Shown here: positions 19,668 to 27,754 of the stretch, in pieces
How the letters are laid out: every line of letters starts with the position of its first letter
Position numbering within the stretch: the first letter of the stretch is position 1
NCBI GenBank assembly: GCA_023416995.1
Contig: JAEZGI010000045.1
Location: forward strand, 7,926 to 71,925
Reading direction: 5' to 3'
Source: Bacteroidota bacterium
GTDB taxonomy: Bacteria; Bacteroidota; Bacteroidia; Chitinophagales; Chitinophagaceae
Length of the DNA: 64,000 bases
Position numbers and translations under genes: made by a program
The notes under the pieces: model-generated
Database searches by the model: none
Seen by the model: the letters and a program-made list of their open reading frames with translations, nothing else
What the model was told of the DNA's origin: nothing

Positions 19668-20510
19668 ATGACCAAGTTGTTTAATAATATTATGGTGGCG
19701 ATTGATTCCTCAGGCAAGTCAAGAATTGCAATTGAGCGTGCGATCGATATAGCGAATCATTTCAAGTGCCATATCCACCTGGTGTATGCAGAGTCGCATG
19801 GTTTGGTATCCTGGGAACATAAGCCTTCAAATGGTGGCGCTGATCCGGGCCCGGATACTGCCCAGACAAGATTGTACGAACTGCAGAATCAATACACTTA
19901 TCAACTCGAGCCAGGTTTGTCGATGTTTGCTTCTATTCGTAAAGGAAATAAAAACAAATCGGTCATTGAATATGCTGTCAGGAACCAGATTGACCTGGTA
20001 GTAGTTGGAAATACCGGAACAGTTTTTAATCAGCTTTTCACCCGCAGTTTTAATGTGCATGAAATTACGCGGCGGCTCGAGTGCCCGGTACTTTCGGTGC
20101 GCCACAGCAGCGCGGAAGACAAGTTGCTTAACATCGTTTTGCCCATTGGAAACGGTTTGCCGATCCGTAAAATCATGTTTGCAAGTTATCTCGCAAGAAA
20201 GTACAACTCAAAGATCCATCTGCTTGCAATAACCAACGAAGTTTCGGATAACAATCCGGATCATAACCAGTATCTCCATAAGGCTTACCAGCTGTTAAGG
20301 GATAACACTACTTTGTCGATCCAGTGTCATACCATGCGCGGCAACAATATTGCCGATACCACGCTTCGTTTTGCAGAAAAAATCAATGCCGATCTCATAG
20401 TCGTAAACCCAGGCGAAGAATCCATGTTATCGGGTTTCTTCAACAAGCTGGTCAAAGGAACGCTGTTCAATGAATCTCGGATCCCGGTTATGACGATTTC
20501 GGCAGCTTAA
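19668..20510 (+). CDS. Universal stress protein with two tandem Usp domains
   Basis: A protein of 280 residues from the ATG at 19668 (MTKLFNNIMVAIDSSGKS); the open frame begins earlier at 19596 but that extension has no family match. Two Usp-like domains follow each other: residues ~1-140 (with VAIDSSG, a DLVVVGNTG block) and ~145-280 (NIVLPIGNG, DLIVVNPGEESM). Usp proteins respond to stress and some bind ATP; in the second domain the G2xG9xGS/T loop is degenerate. The gene stands between a two-component pair and the CBM48 protein and ends with a terminator at 20592-20628. Confidence 0.85.
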   Translation: MTKLFNNIMVAIDSSGKSRIAIERAIDIANHFKCHIHLVYAESHGLVSWEHKPSNGGADPGPDTAQTRLYELQNQYTYQLEPGLSMFASIRKGNKNKSVIEYAVRNQIDLVVVGNTGTVFNQLFTRSFNVHEITRRLECPVLSVRHSSAEDKLLNIVLPIGNGLPIRKIMFASYLARKYNSKIHLLAITNEVSDNNPDHNQYLHKAYQLLRDNTTLSIQCHTMRGNNIADTTLRFAEKINADLIVVNPGEESMLSGFFNKLVKGTLFNESRIPVMTISAA

Positions 20511-20591
20511 AACCTTGTGATATTTATCTTACGTGGAGCCTCGTTTGACTTACATCCATATTGGTTTCGTTTTCACGTGCGTTAGTCGTTT

Positions 20592-20628
20592 AGATGCCCA
20601 AAAATTCATTTGGTAAGCATCTTTTTTT
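20592..20628 (+). terminator. Probable intrinsic terminator after usp gene
   Basis: AGATGC (20592-20597) pairs with GCATCT (20617-20622); inside it CCAAA (20598-20602) pairs with TTTGG (20609-20613). A run of six T follows. The stem has a three-base bulge, so strength is moderate. It is 82 bp downstream of the usp stop. Confidence 0.5.
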
Positions 20629-20768
20629 GGCGTATCTTACTAATAGATACCTGCTCCTTCCCTCAATTACATTTTGCGACCAACATGATTCCTGATTTTG
20701 CAGGTGTGTGATGCTGTGCCAGTGATCCAATAAAGGCCATTTTATCTTTCAATATTAAATGCTTTGCT

Positions 20769-21065
20769 ATGAAACCACATCCATCACCCTTCATCAACCA
20801 CAAGAATAACACTATTGAGTTTCGTGTCACAATGGGCGCGGCTTCCGAAATTTGTTTGTCAGGATCCTTTAATCATTGGGCAAGGGATCAATACAAGATG
20901 AAACATTTGAAAGAAGATGACTGGCAGGTTGAGATTCCACTGCTTCCAAAAGGAAAATATTACTACCGGTTCTGTATCGATCAGAAGATGGAGATGGAAG
21001 ATATTGAAAACCCACTCCGTGAACCAGATGGGGTGGTAGGATTTTACAGTGTACTGAAGGTATGA
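20769..21065 (+). CDS. Solo glycogen-binding (CBM48/AMPK-type) domain protein
   Basis: A 98-residue protein that is almost entirely one CBM48/isoamylase-N-type beta domain: TIEFRVTMGAASEICLSGSFNHWA..., then LPKGKYYYRFCID and the final ENPLREPDGVVGFYSVLKV. The SGSFNHW motif contains the Trp expected to contact alpha-glucan. No enzymatic domain is attached, so it probably binds glycogen or another alpha-glucan and may target or regulate other proteins. It is separated from usp by a terminator. The glgX gene lies ~11 kb away. Confidence 0.8.
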   Translation: MKPHPSPFINHKNNTIEFRVTMGAASEICLSGSFNHWARDQYKMKHLKEDDWQVEIPLLPKGKYYYRFCIDQKMEMEDIENPLREPDGVVGFYSVLKV

Positions 21066-21081
21066 CCTGGCTCAGTGTTGT

Positions 21082-21765
21082 TCAATACAATTTATAGACA
21101 GGGTTTTTTACGATACCGGCTTCTTTGCTGCAGATCAGAGCAATAAGATCGGCCACAGACTCCGTGTTGCTCCAACCGGATTTGTCGACAGCCGGCATTG
21201 CTTCATGATTCGGTGGTGTATCGAGCACACCAGGTGCAATCACTGACGTGACTACATCTTTTTTCCCGGCTTCGGCATTTAACACCCCTGCCAGTTGGAA
21301 TAACAAAGATTTGCTAAGCGCGTAAGCAAGAGCGCCTTTGGCTGCTGCGGGTTCAAGGGCGGGGCGGGCGCCAACAAAAACCAGGCGGCCGTAGCCGTGC
21401 TGCATCATATGTTGAAACAACGGTCTGGCCACGTGATAAGCCGTTGAGAAATTTTTATTGAACATCTGTTGTATCGCTAAACCATCAGTTGTTTCAATAT
21501 TTCCCATTGCAAAACCACCCGCTACCAACAAACCGTAGTGTATCTGGCCCTTCAGACTCGTAATTTCATTGACGAACCCATTTGTCGCCTCTTCATTGTC
21601 CAGATCAACCGCATGCAGTTCGAAATTTGATTTGTTTTCGGCGAAGCCAAGATTACTGCCTGATCTGGCGACGGCAATTACATGATCACCCATCTCCATA
21701 AATTTCCTGACGACCGTCCTGCCCAGATGGCCATTGGCCCCGGTTACAATTATATTTCTTGACAT
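21082..21765 (-). CDS. SDR-family NAD(P)-dependent oxidoreductase
   Basis: About 227 residues from the ATG at 21765 (MSRNIIVTGANGHLGRTVV); an in-frame start at 21801 would precede it by 12 residues. The nucleotide-binding motif TGANGHLG opens the protein and the YxxxK pair is present as YALSK. The usual catalytic Ser before the Tyr is not evident (VFVGARPAL instead), so activity may differ. Substrate unknown. The upstream region holds three 28-bp direct repeats (21864-21947) that may control it. Confidence 0.82.
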   Translation of the reverse strand: MSRNIIVTGANGHLGRTVVRKFMEMGDHVIAVARSGSNLGFAENKSNFELHAVDLDNEEATNGFVNEITSLKGQIHYGLLVAGGFAMGNIETTDGLAIQQMFNKNFSTAYHVARPLFQHMMQHGYGRLVFVGARPALEPAAAKGALAYALSKSLLFQLAGVLNAEAGKKDVVTSVIAPGVLDTPPNHEAMPAVDKSGWSNTESVADLIALICSKEAGIVKNPVYKLY

Positions 21766-21863
21766 AAGGCTCTGATTATACTCCTGTTTGGATGTTTGCA
21801 TCTAAAGTTAAACAAACCTTCCGATCAGAAACTGAGCTTCTGCCTTAGGATTTAAAATTCATC

Positions 21864-21947
21864 ATTCAGGTATCATATACTAATCGTGAGAATTCAGGTA
21901 TCATATACTAATTGTGAGAATTCAGGTATCATCTACTAATTGTGAGA
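21864..21947. repeat. Three tandem 28-bp direct repeats
   Basis: Three head-to-tail copies (21864-21891, 21892-21919, 21920-21947). Each begins ATTCAGGTATCAT and ends CTAATYGTGAGA. The copies differ at only two positions (C/T in the last third; A/C in the middle of copy 3). Each contains GTAT-CAT-ATAC arms (GTATCATATAC; copy 3 has CTAC). The array lies 99-182 bp upstream of the SDR start, between it and the 3' end of the radical SAM gene. Confidence 0.9.
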
Positions 21948-22002
21948 AACAACTTGTCAGCTGCCTGATCCTCACCCTTGACCTCATATTTTGAAGGTCC
22001 AA

Positions 22003-23070
22003 TCAAAACATGCTCATCTGCTGGCCCGGTCTGTAAAACTGTGTACAATCCAGGTCCCAACGCTCGGCATCCAGGTGATACAAACTACTGTACTTCCTGA
22101 ACTGCTGGGCCACGAGGTCTGCTATCTGGCCCTCGCCGCGCATCCTGGTGCCCCATCTGCTATCGTTTACTTTACCGTTGTGACTGGCTTCGATCAGGTG
22201 CCAGACTTTATCGGCCCGGTCAGGAAAGTTTTTATAAAGCCAATCGTGAAATAATAATTTGACAGCACCATTTAGTCTTATAAAAGTATAACCAGAAAAC
22301 TTTGCGCCATTTTCGGCTGCACCTTTCAGTATTCTTTGCATTTCATGTTCGTTAAGACCGGGTATCATGGGGCCCAGCATCACACCGCAGTGAACACCTG
22401 CTTCAGTTAATTCCTTAATGATGCGCATTCGTTGTGCCCCGGTTGTTGTCCGCGGCTCCATGGCCCGACGCAGTGGTTCATCCATAGAAGTAATCGTAAC
22501 GATCACCGAAGCCAGCCCTTTTTTTCCCATTCTGCCAAGAATGTCCTTATCACGCAGTATGCCTGCATTTTTTGTGATGATGCCTACTGGCTGATTAAAT
22601 GATTCACAAACTTCAAGTAACTGGCGGGTTAAGCGAAATTTTTGTTCGCCGGGTTGATAACAATCGGTGTTACCGCTGATAGCAATAGGAAAACATTCCC
22701 AACGAGGGTTCATCAGGAACTTTTTAAGCAATGCGGGTGCGTTTTTTTTGACGACTATTTTTCGTTCAAAATCAAGACCTGCACTATAACCCCAGTATTC
22801 ATGTGAGTTTCGGGCATAACAGTAGATACATCCATGTTCGCAGCCCTGATACGGGTTCATGCTATACATCATGCCGACATCAGGACTATCGACCTTATTG
22901 ACGATTGTTTTTGCTTCCTGTTCAATAAAGCTGGTTGCAGCGTTTGGTTCGGTCCAGTCATCGATCCCTTCCACATGTTCACGCACCGTTTCCTGCGCAT
23001 GAAACTTGTTTGCGGTATTGATCTGCGCACCCCTGCCCTTTAAATATTCGGGCTGATTCTCCATGTCCAT
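22003..23070 (-). CDS. PA0069-family radical SAM protein
   Basis: About 355 residues from the ATG at 23070, chosen because AGGAG lies nine bases upstream; the open frame extends to 23130. The radical SAM cysteine motif CEHGCIYC (Cys77, Cys81, Cys84) follows MNPYQG, and later blocks SGNTDCYQPGE, TKNAGILRDKDIL and GVMLGPMIPGLNEHEM match the PA0069/Rv2578c group. The reaction of this group is not known; it shows a spore-photoproduct-lyase-like organisation. It lies 61 bp after the end of the downstream 2H-like gene and probably forms one operon with the two 2H-like genes. Confidence 0.88.
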   Translation of the reverse strand: MDMENQPEYLKGRGAQINTANKFHAQETVREHVEGIDDWTEPNAATSFIEQEAKTIVNKVDSPDVGMMYSMNPYQGCEHGCIYCYARNSHEYWGYSAGLDFERKIVVKKNAPALLKKFLMNPRWECFPIAISGNTDCYQPGEQKFRLTRQLLEVCESFNQPVGIITKNAGILRDKDILGRMGKKGLASVIVTITSMDEPLRRAMEPRTTTGAQRMRIIKELTEAGVHCGVMLGPMIPGLNEHEMQRILKGAAENGAKFSGYTFIRLNGAVKLLFHDWLYKNFPDRADKVWHLIEASHNGKVNDSRWGTRMRGEGQIADLVAQQFRKYSSLYHLDAERWDLDCTQFYRPGQQMSMF

Positions 23071-23130
23071 AACACACTTCTCCTGATAAATCAATTGATA
23101 TTCCCGGTTTGATCGCAGGGGCCCCGTCAA

Positions 23131-23739
23131 TTAAAACAGTTCACCCTGGCGCGTGATTACCGGAAGATTTTTGAATTCGAAACGTTCTGCGATCTGCCAG
23201 GCCAGCTCGCCCTGGCGCCGTCTTAGTAGCATCATATTATCTGCAATAAAACGAGCGGTAAAATGACGGTGACTATATACCTGCCAGCCTTTCTCGTATT
23301 GCCATGGTAACAGTTTCCTGGCAATGGCAACCTGTGGTTCATCGGGGAAATGCGGCTTGTTCTCTTTGTTAAGTGTCATCAATTGTTGAAAGCCTTTGAG
23401 CTCTTTGATGAGATTTCGGACCGGCTCTTTGGTTTTGACATTCACATAAATAGAATGCGTAGGATGAGAACCAAAATCTTTCAGTTCTACCTTAAAGGGA
23501 CGATGACCCAGTGCTATTGTACGTAACCTGGTCAATAACCTTTCTTCCATCATCGCATATTGTGTGAATCCTGCCAGCATAATATGCGATTTCCCCGTGA
23601 GGTTCACATTTGTTTTATAGTTCTCTGCGAATTCTTTTTTCAGGTGCCCGATACGCTCCCGCAATTCTTGTGGCGGATTCAATATCAGCATGTATTCATT
23701 AACGCGGTATCCTGGTATACTTTGTATGATTGATTTCAT
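23131..23739 (-). CDS. 2H-phosphoesterase-like protein (2'-5' RNA ligase superfamily), second His motif lost
   Basis: About 202 residues from the ATG at 23739, which has an AAGGGAAAG purine tract upstream. The layout fits the 2'-5' RNA ligase superfamily: EYMLILNPP strand, first motif KSHIMLAGF (His52), central FKVELKDFG...THSIYVNV, second motif EPQVAIARKL. The family normally has H-x-T/S-x in both motifs; here the first keeps its His but lacks Thr/Ser, and the second has Gln136 in place of His. It begins 19 nt after the previous paralog. It is either a catalytically altered enzyme or an RNA/nucleotide-binding relative. Its neighbours are a radical SAM gene and a paralog with the complementary pattern. 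Confidence 0.72.
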   Translation of the reverse strand: MKSIIQSIPGYRVNEYMLILNPPQELRERIGHLKKEFAENYKTNVNLTGKSHIMLAGFTQYAMMEERLLTRLRTIALGHRPFKVELKDFGSHPTHSIYVNVKTKEPVRNLIKELKGFQQLMTLNKENKPHFPDEPQVAIARKLLPWQYEKGWQVYSHRHFTARFIADNMMLLRRRQGELAWQIAERFEFKNLPVITRQGELF

Positions 23740-23758
23740 GACTTTCCCTTTAATTGTT

Positions 23759-24337
23759 TCAGGCAACTTTATTAAACAGGTCATTATTTGCCGGCAATAA
23801 ACCAAAAACCTGGACTGTCCTAAACGTATCGTAACTGTCTTTGCGACGCAACAATACCAGTTCCTTCACCTGGAAGTTTTCATGAAACAGTTTCCTGGAA
23901 TAATCACTCAGCGCCTGTTCATATATACTTGCAGGCAAGTTTCCTGCCAGCGCAACATGGGGCCGGTTACGATAGATACCCGTTGCTGGTTCAATGAAAT
24001 CATTCATGGCCCCTAACTGACTGGTCAGCCTAAGCAATGGATCCATATCCTGGATCCTGTAATAGATAGTGTGCGAAGGGAAACCACTGTAATTATTCAG
24101 GGTTAGATGAAAACCCTGCTCCAGACCGCAGATCTTTTGCAGCCACCGCACCAGCGTCGGTTCAATTCCTTCACTTGCGGTAAAATTTGTGATGGGCACA
24201 TACGGCTTCAAGGCCGGCCGCAAGCGGATCTTATATTTGTCACTGAAATAAGCGCGCTCTGCGAGCATTTTTTCCATCAGGGATTTGTCGGGGTAAGCCA
24301 CCATCAGGTATTCAAAAGAAGCAGGATGGGTATGCAT
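23759..24337 (-). CDS. 2H-phosphoesterase-like protein (2'-5' RNA ligase superfamily), first His motif lost
   Basis: A 192-residue protein. It aligns over its length with the following gene: FEYLMVAYPD at the start, KPYVPITNF in place of the first His motif (Tyr46 where His is expected), FHLTLNNYSGFPSHTIYYRI in the middle, and RPHVALAGNLP as the second motif (His127 present, Ala instead of Thr/Ser). It therefore keeps the second His and lacks the first, the mirror image of its neighbour. It is the first gene of a three-gene minus-strand group ending in the radical SAM gene. The AT-rich sequence at 24350-24400 may be its promoter. Confidence 0.72.
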   Translation of the reverse strand: MHTHPASFEYLMVAYPDKSLMEKMLAERAYFSDKYKIRLRPALKPYVPITNFTASEGIEPTLVRWLQKICGLEQGFHLTLNNYSGFPSHTIYYRIQDMDPLLRLTSQLGAMNDFIEPATGIYRNRPHVALAGNLPASIYEQALSDYSRKLFHENFQVKELVLLRRKDSYDTFRTVQVFGLLPANNDLFNKVA

Positions 24338-24596
24338 AGGTTAAGTTTGTCCGATTAAATATTTAGCATAAATATACTAAATTCTTTAGCAAAACAAAAT
24401 AATTTTTCAGCATGGTTGATGCTGAAATGACCAAACTTTACTTGGGCCACAGGTCAGCCATTAGTGCCCCTTTTTGGCTGGTATATCACTCATTCTGAAA
24501 AACTCAAAATTTGATACCCCAGCCCCGCCACGATGGGTGCAACATAAATCCAAAGTGGAAACAACTGTAACCACCGGTGCGCACAATGGCGTGTTT

Positions 24597-27500
24597 TTAT
24601 ACCACCGGCACCACAAGAATTACCGATAAATGTTTATTGTCAGCCTGTATATCCAGCACAGCATTCATGGACTCTGCCCGCCGCGAAATATCCATCATTT
24701 TCTCATTGTCAAAAAGAAACTCCGGCGATCCATACGCTCCATTGCTCTGGATCTTTAACGACAAGGCAGATTTATCATAATCAATATTCACCAGTATCTG
24801 GTTGGCCATCGAACTTTTTGCAATACTGCGCAAGGCGCGTCTGAATATCACATAAAACTCGTAACGTGATTTCATATCGAGATTGATACCCTGAACATTT
24901 TCATCAACCACCATCTCAATGATCGCACCATGACGGTTACGCATAGCCGAAACAAATTCATTCATCCTTAACAGGGTCATTTCCATGCTATCGTTCACCG
25001 GGTCGATACTCCAGAACATATCATCCATTACCACGATCATCTTCCTGCTTTTTTCATTGATCTGGTCGATGTATTCCTTGGATCGGGTGATGTCTTTATC
25101 AGCTTTCATCTTTGCCATCTCACTTAACATGCTGATGTTGTTAAGCGTTGTGTCGAGTTCTTTATGCAGGTTACCCGCAATCTGTGTACGTACCTGTTGA
25201 AGTTCCATAAACTTCTTGATCCTTTCTCTTTCGAGCCAGTACAGAACAATCGCAATCGCCAGTAATAACAATGCATAAAACCACCAGGTTCTCCAGAATG
25301 GTGCCCGAACGCTTATCTGGATAGAAGTTATATCCTTACTGGTTATACCATCAGCATTTTCAGCCATTACGTTAAAAGTATAATCACCAGGGGGCAGGTA
25401 ACTATAGATCGCCTGTGCGTTTGCATCTGCTTCCTGCATTTCAGTTTCCAGGCCCTCCAGCTGATAATGATAATGAAGCTTTTGTTCTTTCAGATAATTC
25501 AGGGCACTGAATTCGATAACAATCGAGTTTTTATCATAAGGTAAAACAATTCGTTTCAGACGCATGATCGAATCGATAGAAACAGGTTCATTGCCGATTC
25601 TGAAGTCGGTAATGCTTGTGTTGGGCGGAACCCTCGACTGCACCATTTTCAACGGATCAAAAACGAGAAAGTTCTGGTTGTTCGTGAACACAAGCCGGCC
25701 ATCAGGTAAGGCATGCGCATCACCTGGATTAAATGCATCGTAAGATATACCGTCCCTGCGGTCATAATTGGTGAATGTGCCAATATCAATATTGAAACGA
25801 CACAATCCATTCGAAGAGCCAAGCCAGAATATGCCATTGTTATCGCGTACCAGGCAATTAATATTGTTTGCGGGCAATCCATCTTCTGAAGAAATATGAA
25901 CCACTTTCCTGCTGCGGATGTTGATCATGTCCAGCGCGCCGGCTGCTATCAACAGGATGCTGTCGTTACGTTGTGATATATCGGCCACAACATCACTCCA
26001 AAGCGATTGTCCGGGTTTGTCTTTTTTTCTGAACTGGTCAACCACTGTATTTTTCCTGGGATCAATCTTCACCAGTCCATGCCCAAGTGTTGCGGCCCAG
26101 ATCATTCCATCTTTATCAACAAATAGTTTATGTACAAGCCCGGTGCTTGTGACCACCATATAACCTTTGGTAATATCATCGCCCGCCAGTTTGCGGTCCC
26201 ATTTAATGATCAGTCCACCCTGCGTGCCAAACCACAAATTGCCATCATGATCTTCCACACCGACTCTTATGGTTCTTCCACGAAACACCGGCGGATACCA
26301 GTTAGTGTGTTTTTTCCGGACAGGATCATAAACAATCATACGGCCTTCCTGCAAACCCATCCATACCAGGTTGGTGGCTGAATGCTGCAAAATAAACCAG
26401 TACGAATAACGATCCTTTAATGAATCGAGATCAGCAGGTATTGCCGCAGGGTTAAAAACGCTGTCATACGCGTAAATACCCGAACCCCAGCATCCTACCA
26501 GGATAGTTCCGTCTTTTAACTTACATACGGTTTGGGTGGTAACATTTTTCAACCCTTCACCATTCGGGCGTACCAGATCGTACGAATTGAACATTTGCGC
26601 ATCCGGGTTGAAATAAAATACGCCGTTGTTCGTACTCACCCAGAGATTGTGCTGGTTGTCTTCAAAGACATCGTTTACTTTTTCAAAACGGATATTGTGT
26701 TCATCCCTAAAATCATTTTTAACTACATTAAGCGGTTTGCCTTCTGCGCCATATTCAAGAAGAAAGGGTAGGCCATAGAGCCAAAGCCGTCCGTTTGATT
26801 GCCGCGTGGTGCCCAGAACTTCGAAGTAATTCAGACCAAGTGCCTCAGCAGACAAGTCGTGTATTCTTGCTTCCCCGCTGTTGACATCGTTATAGAAAAC
26901 GGTCGGGGTACTGATTTTTGGTCCCCAGCTAACCATCAGGAAGCGGTCACGGTTGTCAAAATACACACTGCTTATTCGAGTAATGTTCCCGTATTTATTG
27001 ATCAGTGGCTCGTTTGCAGGGTTGTTTCCGCGATAACTCAGTTGACGCGTTTTGGGATTATATATCGCAAGTCCCGAGTCGGCGCCTAACAGGAACTTGC
27101 CGGTTCGATAATCTTCACAAATATCTGTGTACCGCCAGTTACGTGGCAGGGGAAGCGCAAATTTGTTTTGTTCGAAAGTATTTGTGGTTTCGTTATACCG
27201 CAACACACCCTGGCCGTTCACGAACAGCAATAGTTCCCCCGTTGTCGTTTCCACCAATTTCTTAGGAACATACATTGTTAGCTCTGATATATATTGAACG
27301 CCAGCCTCTTTATAAGTAAAATTATCCGGGTTGAAAGTGCCCACTTTATTATCACTTGTTCCGATCCAGATCTGTTTTTTTTTATCGAGATGAACAAATG
27401 CAACATTTTCATCGGGTATGCTGGTTTTATTGCCGGGCACGGTAGCGTAACGGGTAAACTTGTTGCCATCATACCGATGCAGACCATTGGCCGTTGCGAG

Positions 27501-27722
27501 CCAGATAAAACCCTTATGATCCTGGATAGTGTTGTTGATGTAGTTAGAAGAAAGTCCGTTGAGAATATTGAAGTGCGTAAATGCAAACTGTCTTGCCTGG
27601 GCGCCAGCCATCCGTTCACGGGAAACGGGGGAAGCGGGAGTTTGAGCGCGACCGTGCTGCATCAGCAGGATTAAAAAAAGAGCAGTCAGTAGTTTATACA
27701 AGTCGGGCCTGGGTTTTGTCAA
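24597..27722 (-). CDS. Two-component propeller sensor (Reg_prop/Y_Y_Y) with degenerate kinase core
   Basis: A 1041-residue protein with a signal peptide, about 680 residues of two-component-regulator propeller blades (for example NGLSSNYINNTIQDHKGFIW), a Y_Y_Y domain near 690-770 (YHYQLEGLETEMQEAD ... LPPGDYTFNV), one membrane helix (WWFYALLLLAIAIVLYWL) and a cytoplasmic kinase-like part. The phosphoacceptor region resembles HisKA_3 (His853 in NLHKELDTT). The ATPase part looks defective: where relatives have EAxNNAxK it reads RALRSIAK, and the DNGxG loop reads SNGAYG. No response regulator is adjacent. It may be a pseudokinase sensor. A TTG at 27722 is used as the start; another TTG a few codons later is possible. 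Confidence 0.82.
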   Translation of the reverse strand: MTKPRPDLYKLLTALFLILLMQHGRAQTPASPVSRERMAGAQARQFAFTHFNILNGLSSNYINNTIQDHKGFIWLATANGLHRYDGNKFTRYATVPGNKTSIPDENVAFVHLDKKKQIWIGTSDNKVGTFNPDNFTYKEAGVQYISELTMYVPKKLVETTTGELLLFVNGQGVLRYNETTNTFEQNKFALPLPRNWRYTDICEDYRTGKFLLGADSGLAIYNPKTRQLSYRGNNPANEPLINKYGNITRISSVYFDNRDRFLMVSWGPKISTPTVFYNDVNSGEARIHDLSAEALGLNYFEVLGTTRQSNGRLWLYGLPFLLEYGAEGKPLNVVKNDFRDEHNIRFEKVNDVFEDNQHNLWVSTNNGVFYFNPDAQMFNSYDLVRPNGEGLKNVTTQTVCKLKDGTILVGCWGSGIYAYDSVFNPAAIPADLDSLKDRYSYWFILQHSATNLVWMGLQEGRMIVYDPVRKKHTNWYPPVFRGRTIRVGVEDHDGNLWFGTQGGLIIKWDRKLAGDDITKGYMVVTSTGLVHKLFVDKDGMIWAATLGHGLVKIDPRKNTVVDQFRKKDKPGQSLWSDVVADISQRNDSILLIAAGALDMINIRSRKVVHISSEDGLPANNINCLVRDNNGIFWLGSSNGLCRFNIDIGTFTNYDRRDGISYDAFNPGDAHALPDGRLVFTNNQNFLVFDPLKMVQSRVPPNTSITDFRIGNEPVSIDSIMRLKRIVLPYDKNSIVIEFSALNYLKEQKLHYHYQLEGLETEMQEADANAQAIYSYLPPGDYTFNVMAENADGITSKDITSIQISVRAPFWRTWWFYALLLLAIAIVLYWLERERIKKFMELQQVRTQIAGNLHKELDTTLNNISMLSEMAKMKADKDITRSKEYIDQINEKSRKMIVVMDDMFWSIDPVNDSMEMTLLRMNEFVSAMRNRHGAIIEMVVDENVQGINLDMKSRYEFYVIFRRALRSIAKSSMANQILVNIDYDKSALSLKIQSNGAYGSPEFLFDNEKMMDISRRAESMNAVLDIQADNKHLSVILVVPVV

Positions 27723-27754
27723 AAATACAAATCGCGTCCAATAGGTGGAAACTT

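Noticed and set aside
21864..21947. Possible CRISPR array
   Set aside because: The 28-bp units are directly adjacent with no spacers, and there are no cas genes.
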